Shown in pieces: positions 47,221-58,537 of a DNA stretch of 64,000 nt. The notes beneath the pieces were generated by a model, which saw only the letters and a program-made list of their open reading frames with translations, made no database searches and was not told the origin of the DNA. Each line of letters begins with the position of its first letter. Within the stretch, counting starts at the first letter, position 1. This DNA comes from Sesamum alatum (taxonomy: Eukaryota > Streptophyta > Magnoliopsida > Lamiales > Pedaliaceae), in NCBI GenBank assembly GCA_034509735.1, contig JACGWO010000002.1:21623636-21687635 (forward strand), given 5' to 3'. A program made the translations under genes and the position numbers.

Positions 47221-48303
47221 TGCCTCCCCGGCACACGACTGATATCGCTCAAAACGAAAGCTACATCAGGTCTAGTGCACTGAACAGCATACTGTATGCT
47301 GCCTACGGCTGAAGCATAGGGGATGTCCAACATCCTTTGAAGCTCCTCAGCAGTCTTAGGAGACTGCTTTTTGGATAACTTAATTCCATGCCTCATAGGA
47401 AGGAATCCTCGTTTTGAGTTCTCCATCTTGAATCTCTTCAAGACTTTCTCAATGTACGAGGACTGGGCCATTCCCAACATCCTTCTAGATCTATCCCTGT
47501 AGGATGCCTCGCCCATATCCTTCATGGAGAATTGCGTTGACAACCAAGCTTTAGTGGTACCCAACATCCACGTAAAGCACTAAAAACGCAACTGAGCTCC
47601 CACTGATCTTCTTGTATACACAAGGATCGGACTCATTCTTGATGAAATCATATCCCCGTATGACTTCATCAAAACGTATGTTCCAGCTTTGGGAAGCTTG
47701 TTTGAGGCCATAGATGGACCTTTGGAGACGGCAGACCTTCTGCTCTTCTCCAACAGTTATGAAACCTTCCGGCTGATCCATATAGATCTTTTCCTCTACG
47801 AAACCGTTGAGGAAGGCCGTTTTCACGTCCATCTGCCATATTTCATAGTCATACCATGCTGCTATGGCAAGCAGTATCCGAATGGACTTGGCCATTGCTA
47901 CGGGCGAGTAGCTTTCCTCAAAATCGACCCCGGGTCGCTGAGTGTAACCTTTCGCCACAAGCCTGGCTTTGAAGGTTGTAACCTCCCCGTCAGCTCCAAG
48001 CTTACGTTTGTAGACCCATTTACACCCTACGGGTCTAACCCCTTCGGGTGGGTCTACTAGGGTCCAAACCTTGTTTGTACCCATTGAGTCCATCTCGGAT
48101 TTCATGGCCTCAAGCCACTTGTCCGAATCGATGTCCGACATCGCTTCTCCGTATGTCTTTGGATCATTATCCAACTGACCGGTCAAGCCCAGAAATCCAT
48201 ACCTATCAGGTGCATGGGATACTCTGGCCGACCTGCGGAGGACTGGAACAATATTAGTGGGAACCACTGGCCCAGATGTCACTGCCGCCTCATGGGGTAC
48301 CAC
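47221..48303 (-). pseudogene. E2 reverse transcriptase, YVDD deleted
   Basis: A frame of 250 codons from 48303 holds the linker, WLEAMKSEMDSMGTNKVWTLVDPPEGVRPVGCKWVYKRKLG, ARLVAKGYTQRPGVDFEESYSPVAMAKSIR, MDVKTAFLNGFVEEKIYMDQPEGF and YGLKQASQSW. It ends LYVDVGYH because 32 bp between two GATG repeats are missing, which removes the second D of YVDD and shifts frame. Another 21-bp in-frame loss between CTAC repeats lies at about 47497, and a 10-bp loss near 47245. The remainder MLGTTKAWLSTQFSMKDMGEA is in the frame 47567-47193. No RT activity is possible. Confidence 0.92.
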
Positions 48304-49230
48304 ACTTGATTCCTCAAGGAGTACCTCATCGCATAGACTATCCGATGGAAAACCTTTTCCAAGAACACTGCGTTTCGCGAGATAAAAACCTTTTGCTCGG
48401 AGGGATCATAGAAATAATACCCCGTCATTTCTTTTGGATAGCTGATGAACCTAAATAAACTAGACCTCGAGTCCAGTTTATCTCCCACTAATCTCTTGAC
48501 ATATGCGGGGCAACCCCACACTTTCAAGTATTTGTAGGAGGCAGGCTTGCCATGTCATATCTCATATGGTGTTTGGGATACCCTTTTAGATGGCGCCAAG
48601 TTCAAAAACTTTGGCCGCCATCTCAAGAGCATATCCCCAGAAGGAAAGGGGAAGTTCGGTAAAACTCATCATGGATCGGACCATGTCCAACAAGGTCCGA
48701 TTCCTCCTTTCAGACACACCATTAAGCTGCGGTGTTCCAGGAGGGGTCCACTGAGAGAATCCCATTCTCTTTTAGATAATCAGTAAACTCACCACTCAAA
48801 TACTCTCCACCTCGGTCTGACCGAAGGGCTTTGATCTTTCGACCGGTTTGGTTCTCTACTTCAAGTCTGTATTCCTTAAACCTTCCAAAGGTAAACATAA
48901 CTATACCGTGAGTGATCATCGGTAAAGGTTATGAAGTACGAGTACCCACCTCTAGCCTGAGTATTTAGTGGATCACAGACATCTGTATGGATCAAATCCA
49001 ACAGATCACTGGCTAGCATACTTTGTCCAACAAAGGGTTTATCGGTCATCTTTCCCTTTAGACAGGATTCGCAGGTCGGTAGGTTGTCCAAATTGTCTAT
49101 TTCTAGACTCTTTGAGTCCACCAACCTTCTTATCCTATCTTTAGAGATATGACCTAACCTCGCATGCCATATCTGTGCGTTATTATGATCATCACATTTT
49201 CGTTTGTGTTCTGCAGTCATAATCCAATTA
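48304..49230 (-). pseudogene. E2 integrase
   Basis: Minus strand. The first part lies in the 331-codon frame starting at 49871: WHARLGHISKDRIRRLVDSKSL (zinc histidines), LPTCESCLKGKMTDKPFVGQS (cysteines), HTDVCDPLNTQARGGYSYF and TFTDDHSRYSYVYL. Loss of the MRYKSEAF segment near 48895 breaks frame. KALRSDRGGEYLSGEFTDYLKENGIL then follows at 48919-48722, the MVRSMM helix in another frame, and VWGCPAYVKRLVGDKLDSRSSLFRF from 48527. Catalytic residues are mostly present but spread over at least three frames. Confidence 0.88.
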
Positions 49231-49615
49231 GACTGTTGAAGTATGTACAGACCGTTGACCAATGTACCAAGCAGATGAGAAATACCATCTTTGATAATGA
49301 AAAAACCGTTTTTATTGATGGTAAATTCATATCCCTCCTTATCAAGGACCAGGATGGAAACAATGTTTTTAATCATGCTAGGTTCATAGAAACAGTCGTT
49401 CAGTACAATCCTAACATGACTACTAATGGCTAACTCTAGTGATCCTACGGCCTCCGCAGCAACGGCCTTGCCATCGCCTAGCCTCAGGATCATCTCATCT
49501 TTGGTTAGCCTTCTACTTCTTTGCAGTGCCTGCAAATCATTGCAGATGTGAGCACCACACCCGGTATCTAATACCCATGAAGCAGAATTAGTAATCATAT
49601 TTACTTCAACCACAA
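49231..49615 (-). pseudogene. E2 protease and pre-integrase
   Basis: Within the 331-codon frame: VVEVNMITNSASWVLDTGCGAHICNDLQALQRSRRL (protease with DTG), EMILRLGDGKAVAAEAVGS, FYEPSMIKNIVSILVLDKEGYEF and LLGTLVNGLYILQQSN. All of this is in one frame. This is the segment deleted from E1. Protease would process Gag-Pol inside the particle. Confidence 0.9.
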
Positions 49616-50481
49616 ACATACCTGGGTTGGAGAGAAGTTGTGGGAACTCCCTCTTCCAATGCCCTTTCCCTCGGCAATGCATACAGACATCATTTGCCTT
49701 AGACCGCTGAGAACCACGGGCCTTCCCTTTCCCTTTGCTAGGTCCAACCGGAGCAACAGGGACGCCCGGAGCGCGAGCAGGGGCCACAACTGTCTTCCCT
49801 TTGCCCTTCTTCCTCTTCCAGCGTCCGGCCCTCTTGCCATTCGCCTTGGAGGTCGAAGCCTCTCCTATCAATACCGCCGGGCCGACTTGTGGGTCGTTGT
49901 CTCGTATTAGACCAGCATGTTGATCAACTCATGAATAGACTTCTCAAGTCCGTTCATGTTGTAGTTTACAACAAATGGGTCATAGGATAGAGGAAGCGAC
50001 TGGAGGATCACGTCAATGTACGTGTCATTGTTAAGCCCAGCTTTAAGGTCCTCGAGTTTCTCCACTAGGGAGAGCATCTTGACCCCATGACTTTGTACAG
50101 ACGCTCCTTCAGCAAGCTTGGTGCCAAAGAATGCTTTTGTGGCGGCATATCTAATATGCCTATCTGGAACCGCATAAACCTCGTTCATGTAGTGCATTAT
50201 GGCGGAGACGTTGTCCAGCCTCTCCTACTGCTTCGGGATGTCGTTAGACATCAAAGCAGTATGATACTGCGTACTTTCCGGTTGTCCGCATGCCAGTTCT
50301 CGAACGTCAAACATTCTTCAGGCGTGGACCCCTCCGGTAAGTCGCTTGGTGGCGGCTCGTCCAAGACGTAGCCTTGATTCTCGAAACCGAGGACAATCCT
50401 CCGGTTTCTCAGCCAGTCCGAGTAGTTCGTTCCGTTGAATTTGTTAGTCTCGAGAATCATGGTTAATGGGTTCTTAGACAT
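49616..50481 (-). pseudogene. E2 gag (two frameshifts)
   Basis: Start at 50481: MSKNPLTMILETNKFNGTNYSDWLRNRRIVLGFENQGYVLDEPPP, open to the ENWHADNRKVRSIIL block at 50251. A one-base loss follows, then MHYMNEVYAVPDRHIRYAATKAFFGTKLAEGASVQSHGVK from 50197 to NMLV at 49907, and another shift near 49900. The basic region GKRAGRWKRKKGKGK and the knuckle CMHCRGKGHWKREF have the last zinc ligand cysteine changed to phenylalanine. Leader sequence, but no 5' LTR, follows at the right. Confidence 0.9.
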
Positions 50482-51785
50482 ATCTATATTAATGAAAATG
50501 TAAAGCAGAAATTAGCAAATGATGGTAATATTATTGTTTAAGTTGAAGACTTGGTCTTTTAGTCTTTAACCCTCCCAATATTTATACGAAAGTCCGCCAC
50601 TCTCAAGCGGAGTTTCGGAAAACCATTTCCTAGTGGGCTTGGGATCCACAAACATAATCTCCATGCCCCGCTTTTACGATTCACATGAAGAAGACCTCGT
50701 GGGAGATATCCAATATCATTCTCATCCAATGAGATTCCGAAGATATTTTGCCTCACCTATTCGCATGGTTCCGAGGACTCCAAGCGAACCATGTTACTCA
50801 ATGTTAGGCCCGACCCATCAACCAAATTATGCCTCAAACTGTCGCCCCCCACGACTCGTGAGACAGGAAAACAGCGAGCGCAGTCTTTTTGTTCACAACA
50901 ATGGTGCAGCTTTCCCCTAGTCCAAGTGTGCCACGACTCGTGAGACCACACTTGGGTAGTGGTAGCTTCCTCACCACATTGTTGTGGATGGAAGGCTCGG
51001 ACAGATCATAAATACCATTTTGATCCAAGTCCGTTCTGGGCCTAATATTTAATTTGGTCCAACCAAATGAGAGTTTAAGTGTGACCGAGACCTCATCACA
51101 TTATGGTGTTTTAGCATGCATAAATATCCAATATTTAAAGTGATAAATAAAAATGCCGCATGCATAAAACATAGCATACCCTGTTAGGACGATCACAAGC
51201 CCAACCTATGCGACCCACTGAGCCCGCAGTGAGTCTATGGTCTGTCTAGGGTGGTCCTAAATTATTACAATAATAATAAACCCATTGTCATTCCAATGGG
51301 CCTTGAAGTGCTTCTTGTTTCACGCCTTGATGCTTCTCCTTGGGGTCTCCGACTCCAATTTCTTGTTAAAAGTAAAACCTCACCAATCCTATCTACTCTC
51401 ATTACAACTGAAAGTAATACATTGGTAATAAAGAAAACAAGCCTTAACATCGTGAGGCTCATAATACGGGAGATGATAGTCCTAAAAACAAGAGGCACGC
51501 AGGCCCCACCCAACAGAAAATAAATAATTATACATTCATCCATACATAAGGTCTAGGGCTCTTGTGATCATCCCATGTTGATTCCATCAACTCACATAAC
51601 ACAATTATTCCAAATAATCATGCACAAAAACCAATGGATATTCCAAATACCCAAGTGATGTCCAACATCACAAAAGCATAAACATACAAATAATATGCAA
51701 AATTCAAATTTTAAATTTAGTGGACATTTTAAACAATGCATCCAATGCATGTATTAATCCCAAATTAATTAAGCAAATTTAATTC
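50482..51785 (-). mobile_element. E2 leader, truncated
   Basis: Matches the E1 leader to the AAATTTAATTC position (39361 in E1), then breaks. Palindromic pair CACGACTCGTG at 50850-50860 and 50932-50942. The CG-rich block, primer site and 5' LTR are lost at 51785, where forward gag sequence begins. Confidence 0.85.
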
Positions 51786-52378
51786 AATGCATCCGCCATA
51801 ATGCTCCGCATGAATGAGGTTTATGCGGTTCCGAATAGGCATATTAGATATGCCGCAAAAAAAGCAGTCTTTGGCACCAAGCTTGGTGAAGGAGCGTCTG
51901 TACAAAGTCATGGCGTCAAGATGCTCTCCCTAGTGGAGAAACTCGAGGTCCTTAAAGCTGGGCTTAACAATGATACGTACATTGACGTGATCCTCCAGTC
52001 GCTTCCTCCATCCTATGACCCGTTCGTTGTAAACTACAACATGAACGGACTTGAGAAGTCTATTCATGAGTTGATCAACATGCTGGTCCAACACGAGGCA
52101 ACGACCCACAAGTTGGCGCCGGCGGTAATGATAGGAGAGGCTTCGACCTCTAAGGCGAATGGCAAAAGGGCCGGACGCTGGAAGAGGAAGAAGGGCAAAG
52201 GGAAGACGGTTAGGCCCCTGCTCGCGCTCCGGGCATCCCTGTTGCTCCGGTTGGACCAAGCAAAGGGAAAGGGAAGGCCCGTGGTTCTCAGCGGTCTAAG
52301 GCAAATGATGTCTGCATGCATTGCCAAGGAAAAGGGCATTGGAAGAGGGAGTGCCCACAACTCCTCTTCAACCCAGGT
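51786..52378 (+). pseudogene. F2 gag, N-terminus deleted
   Basis: Forward gag from the MLRMNEVYAVPNRHIRYAAKKAVFGTKLGEG block: ASVQSHGVKMLSLVEKLEVLKAGLNNDTYIDVILQSLPPSYDPF, NYNMNGLEKSIHELINMLV and GKRAGRWKRKKGKGK. A frameshift near 52208 puts the intact knuckle CMHCQGKGHWKREC in the next frame from 52316. About 125 N-terminal residues, the leader and the 5' LTR are missing. It begins at the inverted junction with E2. Confidence 0.9.
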
Positions 52379-53830
52379 ATGTTTGTGGTTGAAGTAAATA
52401 TGATTACTAATTCTGCTTCATGGGTATTGGATACTGGGTGTGGTGCTCACATCTGCAATGATTTGCAGGCACTGCAAAGAAGCAGAAGGCTAACTAAGGA
52501 TGAGATGATCCTGAGGCTAGGCGATGGCAAGGCCGTTGCTGCGGAGGCCGTAGGATCACTAGAGTTAGCCATTAGTAGTCATGTTAGGATTGTACTGAGC
52601 AACTATTTCTATGTACCTAGCATGATTAAAAATATTGTTTCCATCCCGGTCATTGATAAGAAGGGATATGAATTTACCATCAATAAAAACAGTTTTTTCA
52701 TTATCAAAGATGGTATTTCTCATCTGCTTGGTACATTGGTCAACGGTCTGTACATACTTCAACAAGTCTAATTGGATTATGAATGCAGAACACAAACGAA
52801 AACGTGATGATCATAATAACGCACAGATATGGCATGCGAGGTTAGGTCATATCTCTAAAGATAAGATAAGAAGGTTGGTGGACTCAAAGAGTCTAGAAAT
52901 AGACGATTTGGACAACCTACCGACCTGCGAATCCTCTCTAAAGGGAAAGATGACCAAGAAACCCTTTGTTGGACAAAGTACGCTAGCCAGTGGTCTGTTG
53001 GATTTGATCCATACAGATGTCTGTGGTCCACTAAATACTCAGACTAGAGGTGGGTACTCGTACTTCATAACCTTCACCGATGATCACTCACGGTATGGTT
53101 ATGTTTACCTGATAAGGTACAAGTCTAAAGCCTTTGGAAGGTTTAAGGAATATAGACTTAAAGTAGAGAACCAAACCGGTCGAAAGATCAAAGCCCTTCG
53201 ATCGGACCGAGGTGGAGGGTATTTGAGTGCTGAGTTTACTGATTATCTAAAAGAGCATGGGATTCTCTCTCAGTAGACCCCTCTTGGAACACCGCAGCTT
53301 AATGGTGTGTCTGAAAGGAGGAATCGGACCTTGTTGGACATGGTCCGATCCATGATGAGTTTTACCGAACTTCTCCTTTCCTTCTGGGGATACGCCCTTG
53401 AGACAGCGACCAAAGTTTTGAACTTGGCGCCATCTAAAAAGGTATCCCAGACGCCATATGAGATATGGCATGGCAAGCCTGCCTCCTACAAATACTTGAA
53501 AGTGTGGGGTTGCCCCACATATGTCAAGAGATTAGTGGGAGATAAACTGGACTCGAGGTCTAGTTTATGCAGGTTCATCGGCTATCCAAAAGAAACTGCG
53601 GGGTATTATTTCTATGATCCCTCCGAGCAAAAGGTTTTTGTCTCGCGAAACACAGTGTTCTTGGAAAAAGGTTTTCCATCGGATAGTCCACGCGATGAGA
53701 TACTCCTTGAGGAATTAAGTGAGGTACCCCATGAGGCGGCAGTGACATCTGAGCCAGTGGTTTCCACTTATATTGTTCCAGTCCTCCATAGGCTGGCCAG
53801 AGTATCCCATGCACCTGATAGGTATGGACT
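52379..53830 (+). pseudogene. F2 protease and integrase
   Basis: Protease VNMITNSASWVLDTGCGAHICND (52390-52470), then pre-integrase to GTLVNGLYILQQ. There an extra A in CAACAAGTC shifts frame. Integrase follows with WHARLGHISKDKIRRL, TCESSLKGKM (the second cysteine of CESC is serine), HTDVCGPLNTQTRGGYSYF, TFTDDHSRYGYVYLIRYKSKAF and ALRSDRGGGYLSAEFTDYLKEHGILSQ. TAG (W codon) is at 53274. After it, GTPQLNGVSERRNRTLLDMVRSMMSF, GKPASYKYLKVWG and FYDPSEQKVFVSRN run in one 287-codon frame into RT. This is the least damaged integrase in the window. Confidence 0.9.
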
Positions 53831-54895
53831 TCTGGGCTTGACTGGTCAGTTGGATAATGATCCAAAGACATACAGAGAAGCGATGTCGGACATCGATTCG
53901 GACAAGTGGCTTGAGGCCATGAAATCCGAGATGGACTTGATGGGTACAAACAAGGTTTGGACCCTAGTAGATCCACCCAAAGGGGTTAAACCCGTAGGGT
54001 GTAAATGGGTCTACAAACGTAAGATTGGAGCTGACGGGGAGGTTACAACCTTCAAAGCCAGGCTTGTGGAGAAAGGTTACACTCAGCGACCCGGGGTCGA
54101 TTTTGAGGAAACCTACTCGCCCGTAGCAATGGCCAAGTCCATTCGGATACTGCTTGCCATAGCAGCATAGTATGACTATGAAATATGGTAGATGGACGTG
54201 AAAACGGCCTTCCTCAACGGTTTCGTAAAGGAAGAGATCTATATGGATCAGCCGGAAGGTTTCATAACTGTTGGAGAAGAGCAGAAGGTCTGCCGTCTCC
54301 AAAGGTCCATCTATAGCCTCAAACAAGCTTCCCAAAGCTAGAACATACGTTTTGATAAAGTCATACGGGGATATGATTTCATCAAGAATGAGTCCAATCC
54401 TTGTGTATACAAGGAGATCAGTGAGAGCTCAGTTGCGTTTTTGGTGCTTTACGTGGATGACATCTTGCTCATTGGGAATGATGCTAAGATGTTGGGTACC
54501 ACTAAAGCTTGGTTGTCAACGCAATTCTCCATGAAGGATATGGGCGAGGCATCCTACATTCATGGCATCAAGATCTACAGGGATAGATCTAGAAGGATGT
54601 TAGGAATGGCCCAGTCCTCGTACATTGAGAAAGTCATGAAGAGATTCAAGATGGAGAACTCAAAACGAGGATTCCTTCCTATGAGGCATGGAACTAAGTT
54701 ATCCAAGAAGCAGTCTCCTAAGACTTATGAGGAGCTTAAAAGGATGTTGGACATCCCCTATGCTTCAGCTGTAGGCAGCATACAGTATGTTGTTCAGTGC
54801 ACTAGCCCTGATGTGGCTTTCGCTTTGAGCGTAACTAGCCGATATCAGTCGTGTGCCGGGGAGGCACACTGGAGTGCAGTCAAGACTATCCTAAA
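53831..54895 (+). pseudogene. F2 reverse transcriptase
   Basis: WLEAMKSEMDLMGTNKVWTLVDPPKGVKPVGCKWVYKRKIG, KARLVEKGYTQRPGVDFEETYSPVAMAKSIRILLAIAA, then TAG at 54168. The frame continues MDVKTAFLNGFVKEEIYMDQPEGF with a second TAG in place of Q just before it, and a third (W) near 54340. From 54441 a 223-codon frame has LYVDDILLIGNDAKMLG with intact YVDD (54450-54461), SMKDMGEASYIHGIKIYRDRSRRMLG and YASAVGSIQYVVQCTSPDVAFALS. Active-site residues are all present; the premature stops are C-to-T or G-to-A type. Confidence 0.92.
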
Positions 54896-55410
54896 GTACC
54901 TAAAAAGGACTAAGGACATGTTCTTGATCTACGGCGGTGGAGAGTTGATACTGGAAGGCTATAACGACGCTAGCTTCCAGTCGGATGACGATGATGCCAA
55001 GTGTCAGTCTGGTTATGTGTTCAGACTTAATGGTGGCGTGGTCGCTTGGAAGATTTCCAAGCAAGCTACCACGGCGGACTACACCATAGCTATTAAGGAG
55101 TGGTTTGGTTGATGAGCTACATCCAAGGGTTGGATGTAGTACCTAGCATTGCTAAGCCTGTAATTATCTTTTATGATAACAACGGGGCGATAGCGCTAGC
55201 AAAGGAACCGAGATCTCATCATGATCCAAGCATATTCTTAGACGCTACCATCTGCTTAGAGAGATGGATAGCAGGAGTGACGTTCGGTTGGACCGAGTCA
55301 GTTCTGCAGAAAACATAGCAGATCCACTTGCTAAGCCCATGGCGCAAGTTCTCCATACTCAGCATCTGGATAAGATGGGTTTGAGGTCAATGGGTGATTG
55401 GCTTTAGGTC
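54896..55410 (+). pseudogene. F2 RNase H
   Basis: KRTKDMFLIYGGGELILEGYNDASFQSDDDDAKCQSGYVF and GGVVAWKISKQATTADYTI. A deletion then removes the ESEYIAASEA block, joining to AIKEWFG. After a frame change it reads MSYIQGLDVVPSIAKPVIIFYDNNGAIALAKEPRSHHD and a WTESVLQK tail. The acidic ESEY residue is lost. It is followed by a polypurine tract and a partial LTR-A. Confidence 0.88.
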
Positions 55411-55421
55411 AAGTGGGAGAT
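55411..55421 (+). other. Polypurine tract of F2
   Basis: AAGTGGGAGAT before TGTTAG at 55422. Confidence 0.85.
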
Positions 55422-55879
55422 TGTTAGAATAGGTGACCAAAAAGCCAATAGGTTTGGTGATTTGTAACCTATTATACAACTCGAGGTAAATGTAATATTA
55501 TTATGTGATGAATAAAATGAGTATTTATCAATTCTGGTGCTTACTTTGTTGCGCTCATTTCACATTTGTTAAAATGGTGTTTAACTTATATCGCAACAAA
55601 GCCCACAGACCATGGATAACAACTCGTGCAGTTGGGCCACGCATTGGATGGTGGTCATGAACCAACCGATTAAGAGTTGGGTCTGAAACGTTCCAAGTCG
55701 AGGACCTCGAGACAGGGCATCGAGAGTCCTATTGAGACTTGCGTCAAGAGTCGTGTTGATTAGATGAGTGTCGTGTTTCATCGGCGACTGGCGTAGGACG
55801 CCTACACGATCTTGATGGGTTGGTCGACTGGGGTCGAGCCGACTGGACTGACTCACGGGGATCATCATATGGAAGCCTT
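55422..55879 (+). repeat. LTR-A of F2, first 458 bp
   Basis: Runs to ATGGAAGCCTT and then switches to RNase H sequence TTCCAGTCGG. The CTT overlap fits an end-joining deletion. Confidence 0.87.
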
Positions 55880-56309
55880 CCAGTCGGATGACGATGATGC
55901 CAAGTCTTAGTATGATTTTGTATTTAGACTAAATGGTGGCGTGGTTACTTGGAAGAGTTCCAAGTAGGCTACCATAGCGGCTTTTGAAGCTGCTAAGGAG
56001 TGGTTTGGTTGATGAGCTACATCCAAGGGTTGGATGTAGTACCTAGCATTGCTAAGCCTGTAATTATCTTTTATGATAACAACGGGGCGATAGCGCTAGC
56101 AAAGGAACCGAGATCTCATCACGATCCAAGCATATTCTTAGACGCTACCATTATGCTTAAAGAGATGGATAGCAGGAGTGACGTTCGGTTGGACCGAGTC
56201 AGCTCCGCAGAAAACATAGCAGATCCACTTGCTAAGCCCATGTCGCAAGTCGCCCACACTCACCATTTGAATAAGAGGTTTGAGGTCAATGGGTGATTGG
56301 CTTTAGGTC
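55880..56309 (+). pseudogene. Second RNase H fragment (F3)
   Basis: Starts within FQSDDDDAKS. The middle part matches the E1 variant (TATTTAGACTAAATGG). Stop codons lie in the first part, then from 56000 MSYIQGLDVVPSIAKPVIIFYDNNGAIALAKEPRSHHD and MLKEMDSRSDVRLDRVSSAENIADPLAKPMSQ in 98 open codons, with the usual RNase H tail DPLAKP. From about 55990 it is nearly identical to 55090-55310. Confidence 0.87.
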
Positions 56310-56320
56310 AAGTGGGAGAT
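56310..56320 (+). other. Polypurine tract of F3
   Basis: AAGTGGGAGAT before the LTR at 56321. Confidence 0.85.
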
Positions 56321-58537
56321 TGTTGGAATAGGTGACCAGAAAGCCAATAGGTTTGGCAATTTGTAACCTATTCGACAACTTGATGTAGATGTAATATTAT
56401 TATGTGATAAATAAGATGAGTGTTCGTCACCAATAGTACCTTCTTTGTTGTGTTCATCTTACATTTGTTAAAATGGTGTTTAACTTATATCGCAACAAAG
56501 CCCACAGACCATGGATAACAACTCGTGCAGTTGGGCCACGCATTGGATGGTGGTCATGAAACCAACTGATTAAGAGTTGGGTCTGAAACGTTCCAAGTCG
56601 AGGACCTCGAGACAGGGCATTGAGAGTCCTATTGAGACTTGCGTCAAAAGTCGTGTTCATTGGATGAGTGCCGTGTTTTCATCGGCGACAGGCGTGGGAC
56701 GCCTACACGATCTTGATGGGTTGGTCGACTGGGGTCGAGCCGACTGGACTGACTCGTGGGGATCATCATCTGGAAGCCTTGGAGGCTTGGTCGGTATGAT
56801 TGGTTTTCCCCAGTTCCGATAGTACGGGAGTAATCCTAAGACTTGAGGGATCATGGCAGTCGCGTGCACATGACGGCTGTATCTTAGATCTGGCGAGAGG
56901 TAATCATTCTGTAAGATGATTATCATAAGCCTTGTCCAGTGCAGTCGGAATGTGTAGCGAGGACGGTGGATTCCAAGAAGAGGATATGTCCCCTGTCAGT
57001 ATGTGACAGAGGTATCTTCTATGCACTCGGAAACACGTTCATGCTGTTTGAAGCTGTGGCCACAGTGATTAGTCGAAGAGGAATGGTTTCCTGTGTCGAC
57101 GCAATGAAGCATACGTGGTCTCGAGTATTAAGCATAGATGCCTAGTCAAGGATGGGAACCGACGCCCAATTCCATACCCTAGACTAAGGCCGGGAGACGG
57201 TAGACGGAAGGATCGTACCAGTACGAAATCGGAGCCTAAATGTTCACGCCAATTCACCTAGTCTCTAGTGCCATAGACCGTTGCTAGATGGCCACCCATG
57301 GTAACGGGCCCTTGTGGGACACGGGCCCAAGTCTAGCTGAGGGTGAACCTAAAGGGTCACACACAAATCACCGAGGAGGTTGAGAGATCGACTTGGAGTC
57401 AATCTCGAAGGATAAAATAAGTAATTGGATTACTTAAGGGAAAGTCCATTGGATGGACGGGCCGATATTGTATCGGGCTTTCATTTAATCGGAAAATTGG
57501 ATTTTCGATTAAATATGGAAAGTTGAGACGTTCGATTTTTTAATTGGATTAAAAAGATCTATGAGAATAATTTAAATGGACATTAAATTGGATTTAATAT
57601 TGGGTTCGTCATAATTGGATTACGATAAAACCCGGTGCGTTAAATTTACTCGAGAGGAGACATAATTCTTATTTTGGAATAGGAAGAAGTTGGACTTCTT
57701 CCCTTATTTAAACATGGCCGACATGCTCCCTTGGAGGAAGCAAAATCAGCCATGTTTCACGCTAGGTGGTATGTTGACTTATCTCTTTTGGAAAGAGACA
57801 AATCAACTCCACTCAAGTTCTTCCCTTTTGGTATGATTTAATCATACCATAAATTTTGGTAGGCTTGATTGAAGAATTGATGGTGATTGATTGGAATGCA
57901 TCTAGACATCCTTGGATGAACCTAGACACATTCCAATAATCACATTAATTATGTATATATATGAGGATATACAACACCAAGCATAAGTGATTCATTATTC
58001 ATCTTTTTTCTAGGAAAAAGAGAAGAAAAAAAAATCCCTCTCCTCTCTCTCAACGCTCGGCCTCTCTCCCTCTCTCCCTCTCTCACACTTGTGTTCTTCA
58101 CTTGATTTTGAATCAAGAAGAAGAACAAAGTAAGTTTAAGAGAGAACTAATTCATAGTGTTCTTCTCTTAAACCGATTCCTTCTTAAATCCGTTCTTTTC
58201 TAGCAAGAAGAACGTGTGTTTCTTCCGGTGTGGTGTGGATCACCTTTGGAGAATCCATACATTTGGATTTCGTGAGCATTCCGGAGAAGGAATAACGCAA
58301 GTAGCCGGGAGCATACGCTAAACAATCAAAGGTAACGGTTTATTACGCTTTGATTGATTATTTATATATGCCCTATGTGTTTAATATTCATTTCCAATAT
58401 TTACACATCCTACATCGAACGCCCCGTTGAGAACCCATGGGTACACCCCTTGGGATTCGTTTATTTAAATTTGATTTAAATTTACGCACCCTTTCTCGCT
58501 TCCGCTCGCGCTCCCGGGCAGATCCGCTTGTCCTTCA
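56321..58537 (+). repeat. 3' LTR-A of F3
   Basis: 2217 bp, TGTTGGAATAGG to CTTGTCCTTCA. Its stem-loop has one mismatch (CCCATGGG arm). CGGCC follows at 58538, inside another LTR-A, so this element was inserted in the A2 3' LTR. Confidence 0.92.
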
